Below are positions 8,328 to 16,981 of a stretch of 64,000 nucleotides of DNA, one piece after another. Origin of the DNA: Micavibrio sp. UBA5572 (GTDB lineage: Bacteria; Pseudomonadota; Alphaproteobacteria; Micavibrionales; Micavibrionaceae); assembly GCA_002425415.1 (NCBI GenBank), contig DIMG01000029.1, positions 186,001-250,000 of the forward strand. Reading direction: 5' to 3'. The notes beneath the pieces were generated by a model that had not been told where the DNA came from, searched no databases, and saw only the letters and a list, made by a program, of their open reading frames with translations. Positions within the stretch are counted from its first letter, which is position 1; every line of letters starts with the position of its first letter. Both the position numbers and the translations under genes were made by a program.

Positions 8328-10703
8328 CTAATTCCGGAGAGGTTTTCCCTTATCCAGCATGTGTTCGATACGCGCCAATGTTTCAGGATTTCGTGCAAGT
8401 TTCATAAACTCTTCGCGTTCCAATTTCAAGAGATCATCTTCTTTTAGCAGCACTGTCCAGTCGCCTTTGTCACCTCCCGAGAGAACCTTAGCCAGGGAGT
8501 CGCAGACCACGACATCATAAGGAGACGCTTTGCCGGATTTCCTCAAATCGGCAACCGCCAAATCCAGTGCCATTTTTCCCGATGCTCCGCCAAGGCGAAT
8601 ATCTTCAACTGGTTTGGGCGCTTCATAATTTTCTGCCAGCTCCAACGCTTTTTTCTTCGCGTCAAACAACAAGCGATCACGGTTCATGGTCACGCCATCG
8701 CACTCCCTGAAATATCCGATTGATTTGGCTTCAGCAGCAGATTTTGCAACCTGCGCCGTTCCGATCACTTCAAAGGCCTTACGCGTTGCGCCCATCGGGG
8801 TGTTTTTGGGAGAGAACCACAATTTGTCTCCACCGGTTGCTTTGTCGTAAGCTTCACGCTCTGCAGCTTGTGCGCGCAAAATCATTTCCTTGCATCCGCC
8901 CCAGCCTGGGATAAATCCGACACCAACTTCGACCAGTCCGCAATAGGTTTCGGCATGGGCTTGTACATGATCGGAGTGAAGTAAAATTTCACAGCCGCCG
9001 CCCAGTGCAAGGCCACTTGGCGCTGAGACCACAGGAAACGGCGCAAATTTCAAAGATTTATAGGCGCGTTGACCGCCAGAGACCAGCTCTTCGATTTGTG
9101 GCCACAAGGCAATATGGGCGGCAAAAAGTGCCAGTCCCAAATTTGCCCCTGCAGAAAAAACCGAGCCTTCGTTATAAACAACCAGAGCTTTATATGTTTT
9201 TCCTTCGCCGGTATTTTTGATAGCCCAGTCAATTGCGGCAAAGACCTGATCGTCCAGCGCATTCATCTTGGCGGTAAATTCCAGACACAACACATCATCG
9301 CCAATATCCCACAAGGCGGCACTTGATGTTTTATAGACGGGTTTTGATTTAAGTTTGATGTCTTTCAAAAGCAATACGCCATCAGCGCGAGTCAGCGCAT
9401 GATACTTGCCATCTGTTCCAAAGAAGAATTGTTGTCCGTTTTCAACTTTATAGAAAGATCCTGTTCCAACTTGTTTTACGAGATCAGGAGTGGGGATGTT
9501 CAATTTGGATAGTTCACCTGCAAACCATTCCGCGCCAAGCTCGTCGATCATCTCGAACGGCCCGCGTTTCCAGTTATACCCCAAACGCATAGCTTCATCG
9601 ACATCAGCGATGGTTCCTGCAATTTCAGGAACCAAAGATGCCGCATAAGCCAGCGTTGGCAGCAAGACATCATAGGCGTATTGTCCGCCAATATCGTTTG
9701 CAGTGACAACGGCTCTCAGGCCTTGTTTTCCGGAATCAACCGACGCCAGACCTGAAACTTTATCGGCCAGTTTATATTCGTTTTCCGAGAATGTTTCTGC
9801 AGAGATTTTTAAGGCTTGTTTTTTGCGTTTATCATCGAGGCGATAAAATCCCCCTTTACCTTTTCGTCCGGTATAACCCGCCGCAATCATGTCGTGGATA
9901 AATGGAAAATCTTTATAAATTGTACGGTATTGATCTTTTTCCGGAAGAGTCGAAAGCATTGATGCTGCTAATTTCGGCATCAAATCCACACCCACCAAAT
10001 CAATCAATGCGAAAATTCCAGTCTTTGGAATTCCAACCGGTTTTGACATGACTGCATCGGCAACTTCAATCGGTACACTTTTTTCGATGGCGGCATTGAC
10101 CCCCATCTGCATCCAAAACACACCAAGGCGATTGGCAATAAATCCAGGAGTGTCATGACACGTCACAACACCTTTACCCAATTTTACGTCACAGAAATTT
10201 GCAACTTCCGTGATGATTTCAGGGCGTGTGTCTTTTCCCGTCACCAATTCCAGCAAACGCATATAACGCGGCGGGTTAAAGAAGTGCGTAATGAGAAAGT
10301 CACCCGCAAATTCTTTACCGAATGGCTCGACCAGATTTTGTAGAGGAATCGTTGAGGTGTTGGAGGAAATGACCGATCCTTTTTTACGAACAGCGTTCAA
10401 TTTTTCATAGGTTGCATGCTTCACCTTCATGTCTTCCAAGACCACTTCGATAATCCAGTCCACGTCTTTCAATAAATCAAGATCATCGTCCAGATTTCCT
10501 GTGGTAATCCGTTTGGCATTTTTGGAATGCATAAACGGTGCAGGATCGGTTTTAAGCATTTTCTCAACGGCTGATTTTGCTAAATCCTTATCGGGAAGTT
10601 TAATATCGAGCAAAACAACAGGTACGCCCGCATTGGCGATCTGTGCTGCAATTCCTGATCCCATGACACCTGATCCAATCACGGCAATTTTATTGATGGT
10701 CAT
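8328..10703 (-). CDS. Fused 3-hydroxyacyl-CoA dehydrogenase / enoyl-CoA hydratase (FadN type)
   Basis: This 791-residue enzyme carries out two central steps of fatty-acid beta-oxidation: hydration of enoyl-CoA and oxidation of 3-hydroxyacyl-CoA. The dehydrogenase comes first (NAD-binding IAVIGSGVMGSGIAAQIA at residues 6-23; HFFNPPRYMRLLELV near 140) and the hydratase/crotonase part second (SAGANLGLAL near 515; ALGGGCEILLHSD near 565). That order is the FadN/YusL type, opposite to FadB and FadJ. The start codon overlaps the stop of the small membrane-protein gene by four bases (ATGA), so the operon is tightly coupled. Confidence 0.93.
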   Translation of the reverse strand: MTINKIAVIGSGVMGSGIAAQIANAGVPVVLLDIKLPDKDLAKSAVEKMLKTDPAPFMHSKNAKRITTGNLDDDLDLLKDVDWIIEVVLEDMKVKHATYEKLNAVRKKGSVISSNTSTIPLQNLVEPFGKEFAGDFLITHFFNPPRYMRLLELVTGKDTRPEIITEVANFCDVKLGKGVVTCHDTPGFIANRLGVFWMQMGVNAAIEKSVPIEVADAVMSKPVGIPKTGIFALIDLVGVDLMPKLAASMLSTLPEKDQYRTIYKDFPFIHDMIAAGYTGRKGKGGFYRLDDKRKKQALKISAETFSENEYKLADKVSGLASVDSGKQGLRAVVTANDIGGQYAYDVLLPTLAYAASLVPEIAGTIADVDEAMRLGYNWKRGPFEMIDELGAEWFAGELSKLNIPTPDLVKQVGTGSFYKVENGQQFFFGTDGKYHALTRADGVLLLKDIKLKSKPVYKTSSAALWDIGDDVLCLEFTAKMNALDDQVFAAIDWAIKNTGEGKTYKALVVYNEGSVFSAGANLGLALFAAHIALWPQIEELVSGGQRAYKSLKFAPFPVVSAPSGLALGGGCEILLHSDHVQAHAETYCGLVEVGVGFIPGWGGCKEMILRAQAAEREAYDKATGGDKLWFSPKNTPMGATRKAFEVIGTAQVAKSAAEAKSIGYFRECDGVTMNRDRLLFDAKKKALELAENYEAPKPVEDIRLGGASGKMALDLAVADLRKSGKASPYDVVVCDSLAKVLSGGDKGDWTVLLKEDDLLKLEREEFMKLARNPETLARIEHMLDKGKPLRN

Positions 10704-10966
10704 ACTGCATCCTTTTCAGAATAAAATTTTTCTAGCCAAAGTTTTTTGGCCATTGGCAACGACAGAGTTGAAAACATATATCCACCTGTTGGAATCAGGG
10801 CATTCATCCACGGGTTTCCTACGCCTAACGACGACATATAAATTCCTGCAACGATATAGGTTATCCCCGCGATCATCCCACGGCGGGTCTTTGATGTTTC
10901 CCACGCTTTATCCATCTCAACGCGGCGGTTACGATCCTGAATCTCCGATATCACTTGCTCGGACAT
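10700..10966 (-). CDS. Small two-span membrane protein inside a beta-oxidation operon
   Basis: I do not recognise this 88-residue protein. After a charged N-terminal stretch (residues 1-30) come two hydrophobic segments, around MIAGITYIVAGIYMSSLGV and ALIPTGGYMFSTLSLPMA, then a basic/aromatic tail. The start is the ATG at 10964-10966, whose A is shared with the thiolase TGA stop (TGATG); its own stop overlaps the next gene as ATGA. It is therefore locked between two soluble fatty-acid enzymes by overlaps on both sides. It may anchor them to the membrane or deal with lipid substrates; neither is shown. Confidence 0.75.
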   Translation of the reverse strand: MSEQVISEIQDRNRRVEMDKAWETSKTRRGMIAGITYIVAGIYMSSLGVGNPWMNALIPTGGYMFSTLSLPMAKKLWLEKFYSEKDAV

Positions 10967-12093
10967 CACACTTTCTCCAGAATGATTGCGGTGCCTTGAC
11001 CGCCGCCGATACACATAGTGGCAAGACCCAGTTTTTTATTTTCGCGTTGCATGAGACTGGCCAGTTTTCCGGTGATCCTTGCACCGGATGCCCCCAAAGG
11101 ATGTCCCAATGCGATTGCACCACCATCCAGATTGACTTTGGATAAATCTGCACCAAGCTCTTTCAAAACAGCGAGCGATTGGGCAGCAAAGGCTTCGTTT
11201 AATTCGATAATATCAATGTCTTTGAGTTCAATCCCTGCACGTTCGAGTGCTTTTTTTGTTGCTGACACAGGACCAATACCCATTATTTCTGCGGCACACC
11301 CCGACACACCAACCGATCTGATCCGTGCCAAAATCGGCAGGCCATGTTTTTTTGCAAACGCCTCGGATGTGACCAGAACCGCCGCAGCGCCATCGGTCAA
11401 TGGGGACGCTGTTCCTGCAGTAACAGAGCCTTTTTCATCAAATGCCAGTTTTAATCCCGCCAATGTTTCCAAGGTTGTTTCGGAACGAATACAGCCGTCT
11501 TCACTGACTTCGTTTATGGTGACAATCTCATCTTTGAATTTTCCGTTCGCTGCGGCAGCAGTGGCTTTTTGTTGGGATTTAAGTGCGAATTCTTCTTGTT
11601 CTTCGCGTGAAATTTTATATTTATTGGCCAAATTTTCAGCCGTTTCGCCCATACCAATATAGGCTTGGGGATACACGTCTTTCATGGCCGGATTGGGCAT
11701 CGGGTTAAATCCACCCATCGGAATGCGGGTCATGGATTCGACGCCTGCACATAAAAAAGCGTCCCCTGCTCCCATCTGGATATATCCTGCCGCCATTTGG
11801 ATGGTGGTCATGGATGATCCGCAGAATCTATTCACGGTTGCACCGGCAATTCTTTCAGGCAGCCCAGCCAGATTGACAACGATGCGGGCAATATTAAAAC
11901 CTTGCTCGGCTTCAGGGAAAGCACATCCCATCAGCAAGTCTTCTATGTAATCGGGGTTCACTCCGGTTTCTTTTATCAAAGCTTTAATGACTTCGGCGGC
12001 CATATCGTCGGGTCTGGTTTTGGCCAATGCGCCTTTGTTAGCAAAGGTGAACGAGGAGCGTTTATAGCCACAAAGTACAACGGGGGTTTGCAT
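10966..12093 (-). CDS. Acetyl-CoA acyltransferase (thiolase) of beta-oxidation
   Basis: Thiolase cleaves 3-ketoacyl-CoA with CoA to acetyl-CoA and a shortened acyl-CoA. The 375-residue protein has the acylated cysteine in NRFCGSSMTT (Cys91), the ELNEAFAAQ motif, GHPLGASGAR with the catalytic His, and the C-terminal CIGGGQGTA with the second active Cys. I chose the ATG at 12091-12093, preceded by AGGAG nine bases away; the frame extends 20 codons upstream with no better start. It is the first gene of the coupled run with the small membrane protein, the fused dehydrogenase/hydratase and the SseB-like gene. Confidence 0.93.
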   Translation of the reverse strand: MQTPVVLCGYKRSSFTFANKGALAKTRPDDMAAEVIKALIKETGVNPDYIEDLLMGCAFPEAEQGFNIARIVVNLAGLPERIAGATVNRFCGSSMTTIQMAAGYIQMGAGDAFLCAGVESMTRIPMGGFNPMPNPAMKDVYPQAYIGMGETAENLANKYKISREEQEEFALKSQQKATAAAANGKFKDEIVTINEVSEDGCIRSETTLETLAGLKLAFDEKGSVTAGTASPLTDGAAAVLVTSEAFAKKHGLPILARIRSVGVSGCAAEIMGIGPVSATKKALERAGIELKDIDIIELNEAFAAQSLAVLKELGADLSKVNLDGGAIALGHPLGASGARITGKLASLMQRENKKLGLATMCIGGGQGTAIILEKV

Positions 12094-12117
12094 AAGAAAT
12101 TTTCTCCTGAAAAGGGA

Positions 12118-12136
12118 AGCCGGAAATGATCCGGTT
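12118..12136 (-). promoter_or_regulatory. Hairpin in thiolase leader
   Basis: CCGGA (12120-12124) and TCCGG (12130-12134) form a perfect 5-bp stem with a five-base loop, extendable to 7 bp with a wobble. On the minus transcript it is followed by CTTCCCTTTTC and then the thiolase ribosome-binding site. It may be a weak terminator for the upstream unknown gene or part of the thiolase leader. Confidence 0.35.
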
Positions 12137-12203
12137 AGCATACAGAAAATCAAGATGATTTCCTATAGCTATTGCGGAGAAAAACAGGGCTTTGTTTTTC
12201 AAG

Positions 12204-12755
12204 TTACCACCCTGGCCGTCTGCCACCGGATTTGTTGTTTTCCCTATGACGAATATATTCTGCAATCGCCCCAGTCTGGTCTTCCAGATATTGATTTTGT
12301 GCCTCAACAAATTCGTCCGCAATCGTTCGAAAAACACAACGTCCCAATTCAGGATTTCCTCCTGCCGCGCCAACCCATGCCGCTCCACGGTCGACTACGT
12401 CTTGATGCCGTTTAGGGTCAAAGGAACTTTCGAGCCCCATATTAACCTTTTCCGTCACTATGGCTTCAAGCGCACTAAATCGTTCGATCAATAATACAGC
12501 TAAGCCCCGCAACTGTATTCTGGTTTCTTGGGTGTCTCTTTCCGACAACTCAAAAAGCTTAACAACTTTGTTAAAAATGTCAGTCGGAACCTTGGCAAGT
12601 ATAAGTGTCTCCCTTGCTGGGGATGCAAGCGTGTGTTCTCTCTCATATGCGTTTGAGCTTTCCGGATCACTAACTATATTGAATTTCGCCACAATGGAGG
12701 CCATCTTTTTATCGGCTTCATCAATGAGAGTACGGGCTTGCTGTAATGTATTCAT
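12204..12755 (-). CDS. Hypothetical soluble protein
   Basis: I do not recognise the family. The 183-residue product starts MNTLQQARTLIDEADKKMAS, is rich in Glu, Lys, Ala and Leu, and looks mostly alpha-helical, with no signal peptide or membrane span. The tail RHRENNKSGGRRPGW is basic. I preferred the ATG at 12753-12755 because the 20 codons before it lie in non-coding-looking sequence; only a weak GAAG precedes it. The gene stands alone, 110 bases before the thiolase start and divergent from the FYDLN gene. A conflicting open frame at 12062-12388 on the same strand lacks any protein signature. Confidence 0.65.
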   Translation of the reverse strand: MNTLQQARTLIDEADKKMASIVAKFNIVSDPESSNAYEREHTLASPARETLILAKVPTDIFNKVVKLFELSERDTQETRIQLRGLAVLLIERFSALEAIVTEKVNMGLESSFDPKRHQDVVDRGAAWVGAAGGNPELGRCVFRTIADEFVEAQNQYLEDQTGAIAEYIRHRENNKSGGRRPGW

Positions 12756-12962
12756 GAAATAATCTTCAATTTTCCAACTTGATCGGTGCAATTTTCGGCA
12801 TATGTATAACAGCACATCATGTTATGACAAGATTTTTCTTCTTTTCTCTTTATTCGACTTATTCGGCACAATCTATTTTTTCGGCACGAAAACCTTTGAC
12901 ACATAGCCAAAAATCAGGCAATCAGGCCATTGGATTTATCTTTATTTTAAGGAGTTAGCGGC

Positions 12963-13403
12963 ATGGAAGCCACTGTAGATGACCCACGCGGCCTAAAACG
13001 CATTTGTACGAGTTGTGGCACGCGTTTTTTTGATTTGAATAAACGCCCGATTATCTGCCCGTCTTGCAGCACCGAATTTACCGGAGAAATCAAGATCAAG
13101 GCACGTCGTGGACGGGTTATCGCTGATGACACTACCGAAGACTCTCAAGTTTCAAAGAAAACAGAATCCGATGACGATGATGATGATTTGATTGAAGATG
13201 AGGTCGAAATTGAAGATACTGTCAGTCTTGAAGATGCCGCCAAGATTGAAGATACGGATGACGATGACATCAAAGATTCTGATCTGAATCTTGATGATGA
13301 CGATGATGATGATCTGGATGTTGACCTTGATGACGATGATGATGACCTTGATGATGATGATCTGGACGTTGATCTGGATGATGATCTCGAGATTGACAAA
13401 TAA
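12963..13403 (+). CDS. FYDLN-type acidic zinc-ribbon protein (TIGR02300 family)
   Basis: The N-terminal 45 residues form a zinc ribbon with CTSC (Cys15, Cys18) and CPSC (Cys32, Cys35) around the FFDLN signature that names this alphaproteobacterial family. From about residue 68 to the end the chain is almost only Asp, Leu, Ile, Val and Glu in DDDDD-type repeats. The function is unknown; the acidic tail could bind basic proteins or metal, which is inference. AAGGAG lies before the ATG. The stop is two bases before the prmA ATG, so the two are probably translated together. Reverse-strand Ser-rich frames here are shadows of the GAT repeats. Confidence 0.88.
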   Translation: MEATVDDPRGLKRICTSCGTRFFDLNKRPIICPSCSTEFTGEIKIKARRGRVIADDTTEDSQVSKKTESDDDDDDLIEDEVEIEDTVSLEDAAKIEDTDDDDIKDSDLNLDDDDDDDLDVDLDDDDDDLDDDDLDVDLDDDLEIDK

Positions 13404-13405
13404 TC

Positions 13406-14317
13406 ATGGAAGACAGCACCAATCTTATTAGTTTGTGTCTGTCTCTGTCGTCACCCTTTGACGATGATATTATTATGGAGGCGGCCTCTGTCCTTGACGA
13501 AGAGGCTGTTTCGTCTTCATGGGAAAAGGTTACCGTTAACGGCAAGGATACCGGTTGGACGATTATGTGGGTTATACATGAACTGCCCGATATCAAAGCC
13601 CTATCCAAACGTCTTACCAAAATTATCGGTATCAATATTACCGAAGATTTGTTGGCATGGCAGCCAGTTCCCGATGTCAACTGGCTAGAAGAATCCTATC
13701 GCTCTTTTCCTCCGTTCCGTGTAGGGTCGTTTTATATTTTTGGCAGCCATCATAAAGACCCCATCCCCAAAGGGGTTATTCCACTTCAAATTGATGCCGC
13801 GACGGCTTTTGGGTCAGGCGAACATGGTACAACACGCGGATGTCTTGAAGCGTTGGTCAAGCTTCATAAGGCCGGATTTAAACCCAAAACCATTCTGGAT
13901 ATGGGCAGCGGATCAGGTATTCTGGCTATCGCCGCATGGAAACTCTGGAAAAAACCGATTCTGGCCGTTGATATTGATAAAGAGGCCACTGCTGTGGCCT
14001 GTCGCCACCGCCGAATCAACGGCGTTCCTACCGGTGAAAAAGGAATGAGATGTGTCACTGGTGACGGGTATCGCGCTCGCGCTGTTCGCCAGAACAGCAA
14101 AGAGTTTGACCTGATTATCGCTAATATTCTGGCTGCGCCACTGGTTCACATGGCACCTGATTTGTCGTCTCATTTGTCAAAAAAAGGGAAAGCTGTCCTC
14201 TCTGGTTTGTTAATCGAGCAACAGGATGACGTTATCAAAGCTCATCAGGCCTGTGGGCTTAAACGTCCCTCCCGCTTACCACGCGGCGAATGGCAAACTT
14301 TGATTATGGGGCTCTAA
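13406..14317 (+). CDS. prmA: Ribosomal protein L11 methyltransferase
   Basis: PrmA uses S-adenosylmethionine to methylate ribosomal protein L11. The 303-residue sequence shows FGSGEHGTTRGCLEAL near residue 135, the SAM-binding loop DMGSGSGILAIAAWK near 165, VDIDKEA near 190, and the catalytic-region motif IIANILAAPLVHMAP near 237. The N-terminal part (about residues 1-100) is the L11-binding domain. The start follows the FYDLN-gene stop by two bases and has no ribosome-binding site of its own, suggesting coupling. Nothing unusual is seen in the catalytic core. Confidence 0.92.
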   Translation: MEDSTNLISLCLSLSSPFDDDIIMEAASVLDEEAVSSSWEKVTVNGKDTGWTIMWVIHELPDIKALSKRLTKIIGINITEDLLAWQPVPDVNWLEESYRSFPPFRVGSFYIFGSHHKDPIPKGVIPLQIDAATAFGSGEHGTTRGCLEALVKLHKAGFKPKTILDMGSGSGILAIAAWKLWKKPILAVDIDKEATAVACRHRRINGVPTGEKGMRCVTGDGYRARAVRQNSKEFDLIIANILAAPLVHMAPDLSSHLSKKGKAVLSGLLIEQQDDVIKAHQACGLKRPSRLPRGEWQTLIMGL

Positions 14318-14366
14318 TTCAATTATCTGCGTATTCAACGTTAAGACTATCTTTACCGGAGTTCTA

Positions 14367-16580
14367 TTGAATACCAGCATGATAAATCCTGTCAAAAAAA
14401 TCTACGGATCGACTAATCTTATTCCAACCTTTAATTTAAGGGAGATGGCTGCGCTTACAATCCTGTTTATTATAACAGGGTTATTCTTTGTTAGGTCGTT
14501 CGAAACATTTTCCAAAGAGCACAATCAGGTGCTTGACGATATTTTTGTGATTAGCGAAACATACGCACGATATAATCTTCTTCTTGAAAACCCGACAGAA
14601 CAAAATCATAAGATTCTTCCTCTTGAAAAATTGCGTATTACTTCGTTGAACGAAAAATTACGATTTGATTTTGAGCTTTTGCGCGAGAAAACAGATGGAG
14701 ATCAAGTCTCGGAAGTTCTCGAACACCTCATTTTTTCCGAACAGAACAACACAGGTGAAGAAGATTTTCAAAATTACCTTTCTCATGTCGATTTCTATTT
14801 GAACGCCTCGATAGACGATAACCAGACACAACTTTATGATTCCAGCTCTAATACAATCCCCTTGATGCTAAGAGATCTTTATTCCAATGTCAGAAACATG
14901 CAAGCGGTTTATATCCGTATGGCCAATATCTATCAGACCGCAACCTATGCCATGTTTATCCTGATTGTATCAACGATCAGTCTCCTTTTTATTCGTAAAT
15001 ATGCATCCCAACGATCGGATGCCCTAAAATTTTCACAAGCTAAATCAGAATTTTTGGCCAATATGAGTCATGAAATCCGTACGCCGTTAAATGGAATTGT
15101 CGGCATGTCCGATTTGTTACAGGACACCCCCCTTAATGACGAGCAAAGCGGCTACGTCGAAGCGTTGAATTCTTCCGCATCAAGCCTAACAGATTTGATT
15201 AACGATATTCTGGATATTTCAAAAATTGAATCCGGAAATATGCCTATCGAAATCACTGATTTTAATCTTTTGGAATTACTCCGGTTGTTATTGCCTAGTG
15301 CTACGCTGGCTGCCAGTGATAAAGACGTTGAAATCCAAACAGAAATTCCGGAAAATTTTCATGCCGGTTATCGTGGAGACCCAACACGCATCAAGCAAAT
15401 TCTTATCAATTTGATTGGTAATGCCGTCAAATTTACAGATGAAGGTCATGTGAAAATTTCACTTTCCAGTGAGATCAATGAAGATGAAACTTTTATCCGC
15501 TTTGAGATCGAAGATACAGGGATTGGAATTCCCGAAAGCAAGCGGGATGATTTATTTCAGAAATTTTCCCAAGGAGATGTTTCTATTAACCGAAAATACG
15601 GCGGAACAGGCCTTGGCCTTGCTATCTGCAAATGCCTGGCAACTCTTATGAACGGAGATATTGGCTTCAATAAAAATAATTTTGGTGGAACAACATTCTG
15701 GTTTCTGATTCCTTTGGAACAAATTCCGAACGAACGGCTTTCTACTCAGATAGATAGCAAAGATAATTCCTCGCGCACTCTTTTTTCAGGTTGCCACATC
15801 CTTTTGGTTGAAGACAATCTTGTAAACCAGATCTATGCAACAAAACTTTTGCGCAATATGGGATGCACCATTAGCATTGCGTGCAATGGATTGGAAGCCC
15901 TGGAAAAAGCGATGTCCCTCCATAACGATCTTCATGCCATTCTAATGGATTGCAGAATGCCGGAAATGGATGGTTATGAAGCCACGAGAAAAATACGTGA
16001 ATTTGAATCCCTGAACCAACTTGCTCCAACTCCGATTATTGCCCTGACTGCTAACGCCATTACTGGTGATGAGGATTTGTGTAGAGCCGTAGGAATGGAC
16101 GACTATCTTAGCAAGCCTATCAAAAAAGATTTGCTCAAGAAGATTCTTTCCCAATGGTTGGGCAGTGAACTTTCTGCAGAACAAAAAGGGGAAGAAACAC
16201 TCATTGAACAGTCAATAGATCACGTGGATCATAATATAGATCTGATTGATACTACGATTATTGCAGAACTTCAGCAGGCCATGGGGGAAGATTTCCAACA
16301 TATTATCGAGCCCTTTATCAATAGCGTCCCCCAACATATTCATGAAATAAGAACTGCTTTTGAATCAGAGGATTGGCGCACTCTTTCCGATTGTGCCCAT
16401 ACGATTAAATCGTCCTCTGCAATGGTTGGTGCGACTGTTCTTAGCCGGATGGCCTATAAATTGGAACATCATCCCGAATACCTTCCTGACGTCCAGCATG
16501 TCTACGATTTTATTGTCAAATTCGAAAAAATTGCAGAACAAACACTTGCTATTCTTCAACAAGAACTTGATTCCAAATGA
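14367..16580 (+). CDS. Hybrid sensor histidine kinase with receiver and HPt domains
   Basis: The 737-residue membrane kinase has two predicted spans (about residues 27-44 and 193-210) around a helical extracytoplasmic sensor of about 145 residues with no recognised fold. Then follow HisKA with the phospho-His (His235 in MSHEIRTPL), an ATPase domain (LIGNAVKFTDEG, EDTGIGIP, YGGTGLGLAICK), a receiver with the phospho-Asp near 528 (LMDCRMPEMDG), and an HPt domain with His near 678 (CAHTIKSSS). The TTG at 14367 is favoured because GGAG lies five bases before it; the ATG four codons later is too far from GGAG. It overlaps the next response-regulator gene by ATGA. Confidence 0.9.
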   Translation: MNTSMINPVKKIYGSTNLIPTFNLREMAALTILFIITGLFFVRSFETFSKEHNQVLDDIFVISETYARYNLLLENPTEQNHKILPLEKLRITSLNEKLRFDFELLREKTDGDQVSEVLEHLIFSEQNNTGEEDFQNYLSHVDFYLNASIDDNQTQLYDSSSNTIPLMLRDLYSNVRNMQAVYIRMANIYQTATYAMFILIVSTISLLFIRKYASQRSDALKFSQAKSEFLANMSHEIRTPLNGIVGMSDLLQDTPLNDEQSGYVEALNSSASSLTDLINDILDISKIESGNMPIEITDFNLLELLRLLLPSATLAASDKDVEIQTEIPENFHAGYRGDPTRIKQILINLIGNAVKFTDEGHVKISLSSEINEDETFIRFEIEDTGIGIPESKRDDLFQKFSQGDVSINRKYGGTGLGLAICKCLATLMNGDIGFNKNNFGGTTFWFLIPLEQIPNERLSTQIDSKDNSSRTLFSGCHILLVEDNLVNQIYATKLLRNMGCTISIACNGLEALEKAMSLHNDLHAILMDCRMPEMDGYEATRKIREFESLNQLAPTPIIALTANAITGDEDLCRAVGMDDYLSKPIKKDLLKKILSQWLGSELSAEQKGEETLIEQSIDHVDHNIDLIDTTIIAELQQAMGEDFQHIIEPFINSVPQHIHEIRTAFESEDWRTLSDCAHTIKSSSAMVGATVLSRMAYKLEHHPEYLPDVQHVYDFIVKFEKIAEQTLAILQQELDSK

Positions 16581-16981
16581 CAGATTTACCTCTTATAAAA
16601 ATCCTACATGTTGATGATGACCCTGTCATGCGTATGATGACAAAAACTGCGTTAATCCGCAGCAATCTTGGATTTATTGTTGAAAGTTGTGCGTCAGGAA
16701 AAGAAGCTTTAGACAAGATGGCCGTTTTCTCGCCAGACATTTTACTGATTGATATGCTGATGCCGATTATGGATGGAGTTTCTTTTTTGAAAGAGGTTCG
16801 CACATCAGAAAATTTATCCTGCGCTCATGTTCCTGCCTTTTTTATAACAGGAAAAGAAGCTATAAAAATTTCTGATCGCAATGATCTAGAGCCTGTTATC
16901 GGTATCATTGGCAAGCCTTTCTCACCTACGAAATTGGGACAGGATTTGCTGGATATATGGCATAAATTTCAAGAAAAATAA
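16577..16981 (+). CDS. Single-domain response regulator (CheY-like)
   Basis: This 134-residue protein is a lone receiver domain: acidic pocket ILHVDDDPVM near residues 9-18, phospho-acceptor Asp in ILLIDMLMPIMDG near residue 57, and the late lysine in GIIGKPFSP near 115. It has no DNA-binding output. The start overlaps the hybrid kinase stop (ATGA), so the kinase's HPt domain is its likely phosphodonor. The 3' end overlaps the convergent sigma-factor gene by 13 bases. It may act on the flagellar motor or in a relay; this is not shown. Confidence 0.9.
   Translation: MTDLPLIKILHVDDDPVMRMMTKTALIRSNLGFIVESCASGKEALDKMAVFSPDILLIDMLMPIMDGVSFLKEVRTSENLSCAHVPAFFITGKEAIKISDRNDLEPVIGIIGKPFSPTKLGQDLLDIWHKFQEK

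Noticed and set aside
10429..11662. Long plus-strand open frames of 238 and 214 codons
   Set aside because: They lie antisense to the dehydrogenase/hydratase and thiolase genes, which have full catalytic motifs; the frames have no domain signature.
12062..12388. A 108-codon minus-strand frame across the thiolase start and the unknown gene
   Set aside because: It conflicts with the better supported thiolase start and the 12204-12755 gene.
7375..12830. Shared 12-mer ATCATGTTATGA near 7375 and 12818
   Set aside because: A single shared 12-mer is expected by chance in a window of this size.
13145..13680. Reverse-strand Ser-rich and His-rich open frames opposite the FYDLN gene
   Set aside because: They are the antisense reading of the GAT-rich Asp repeats; the plus-strand zinc ribbon and family signature show the true frame.
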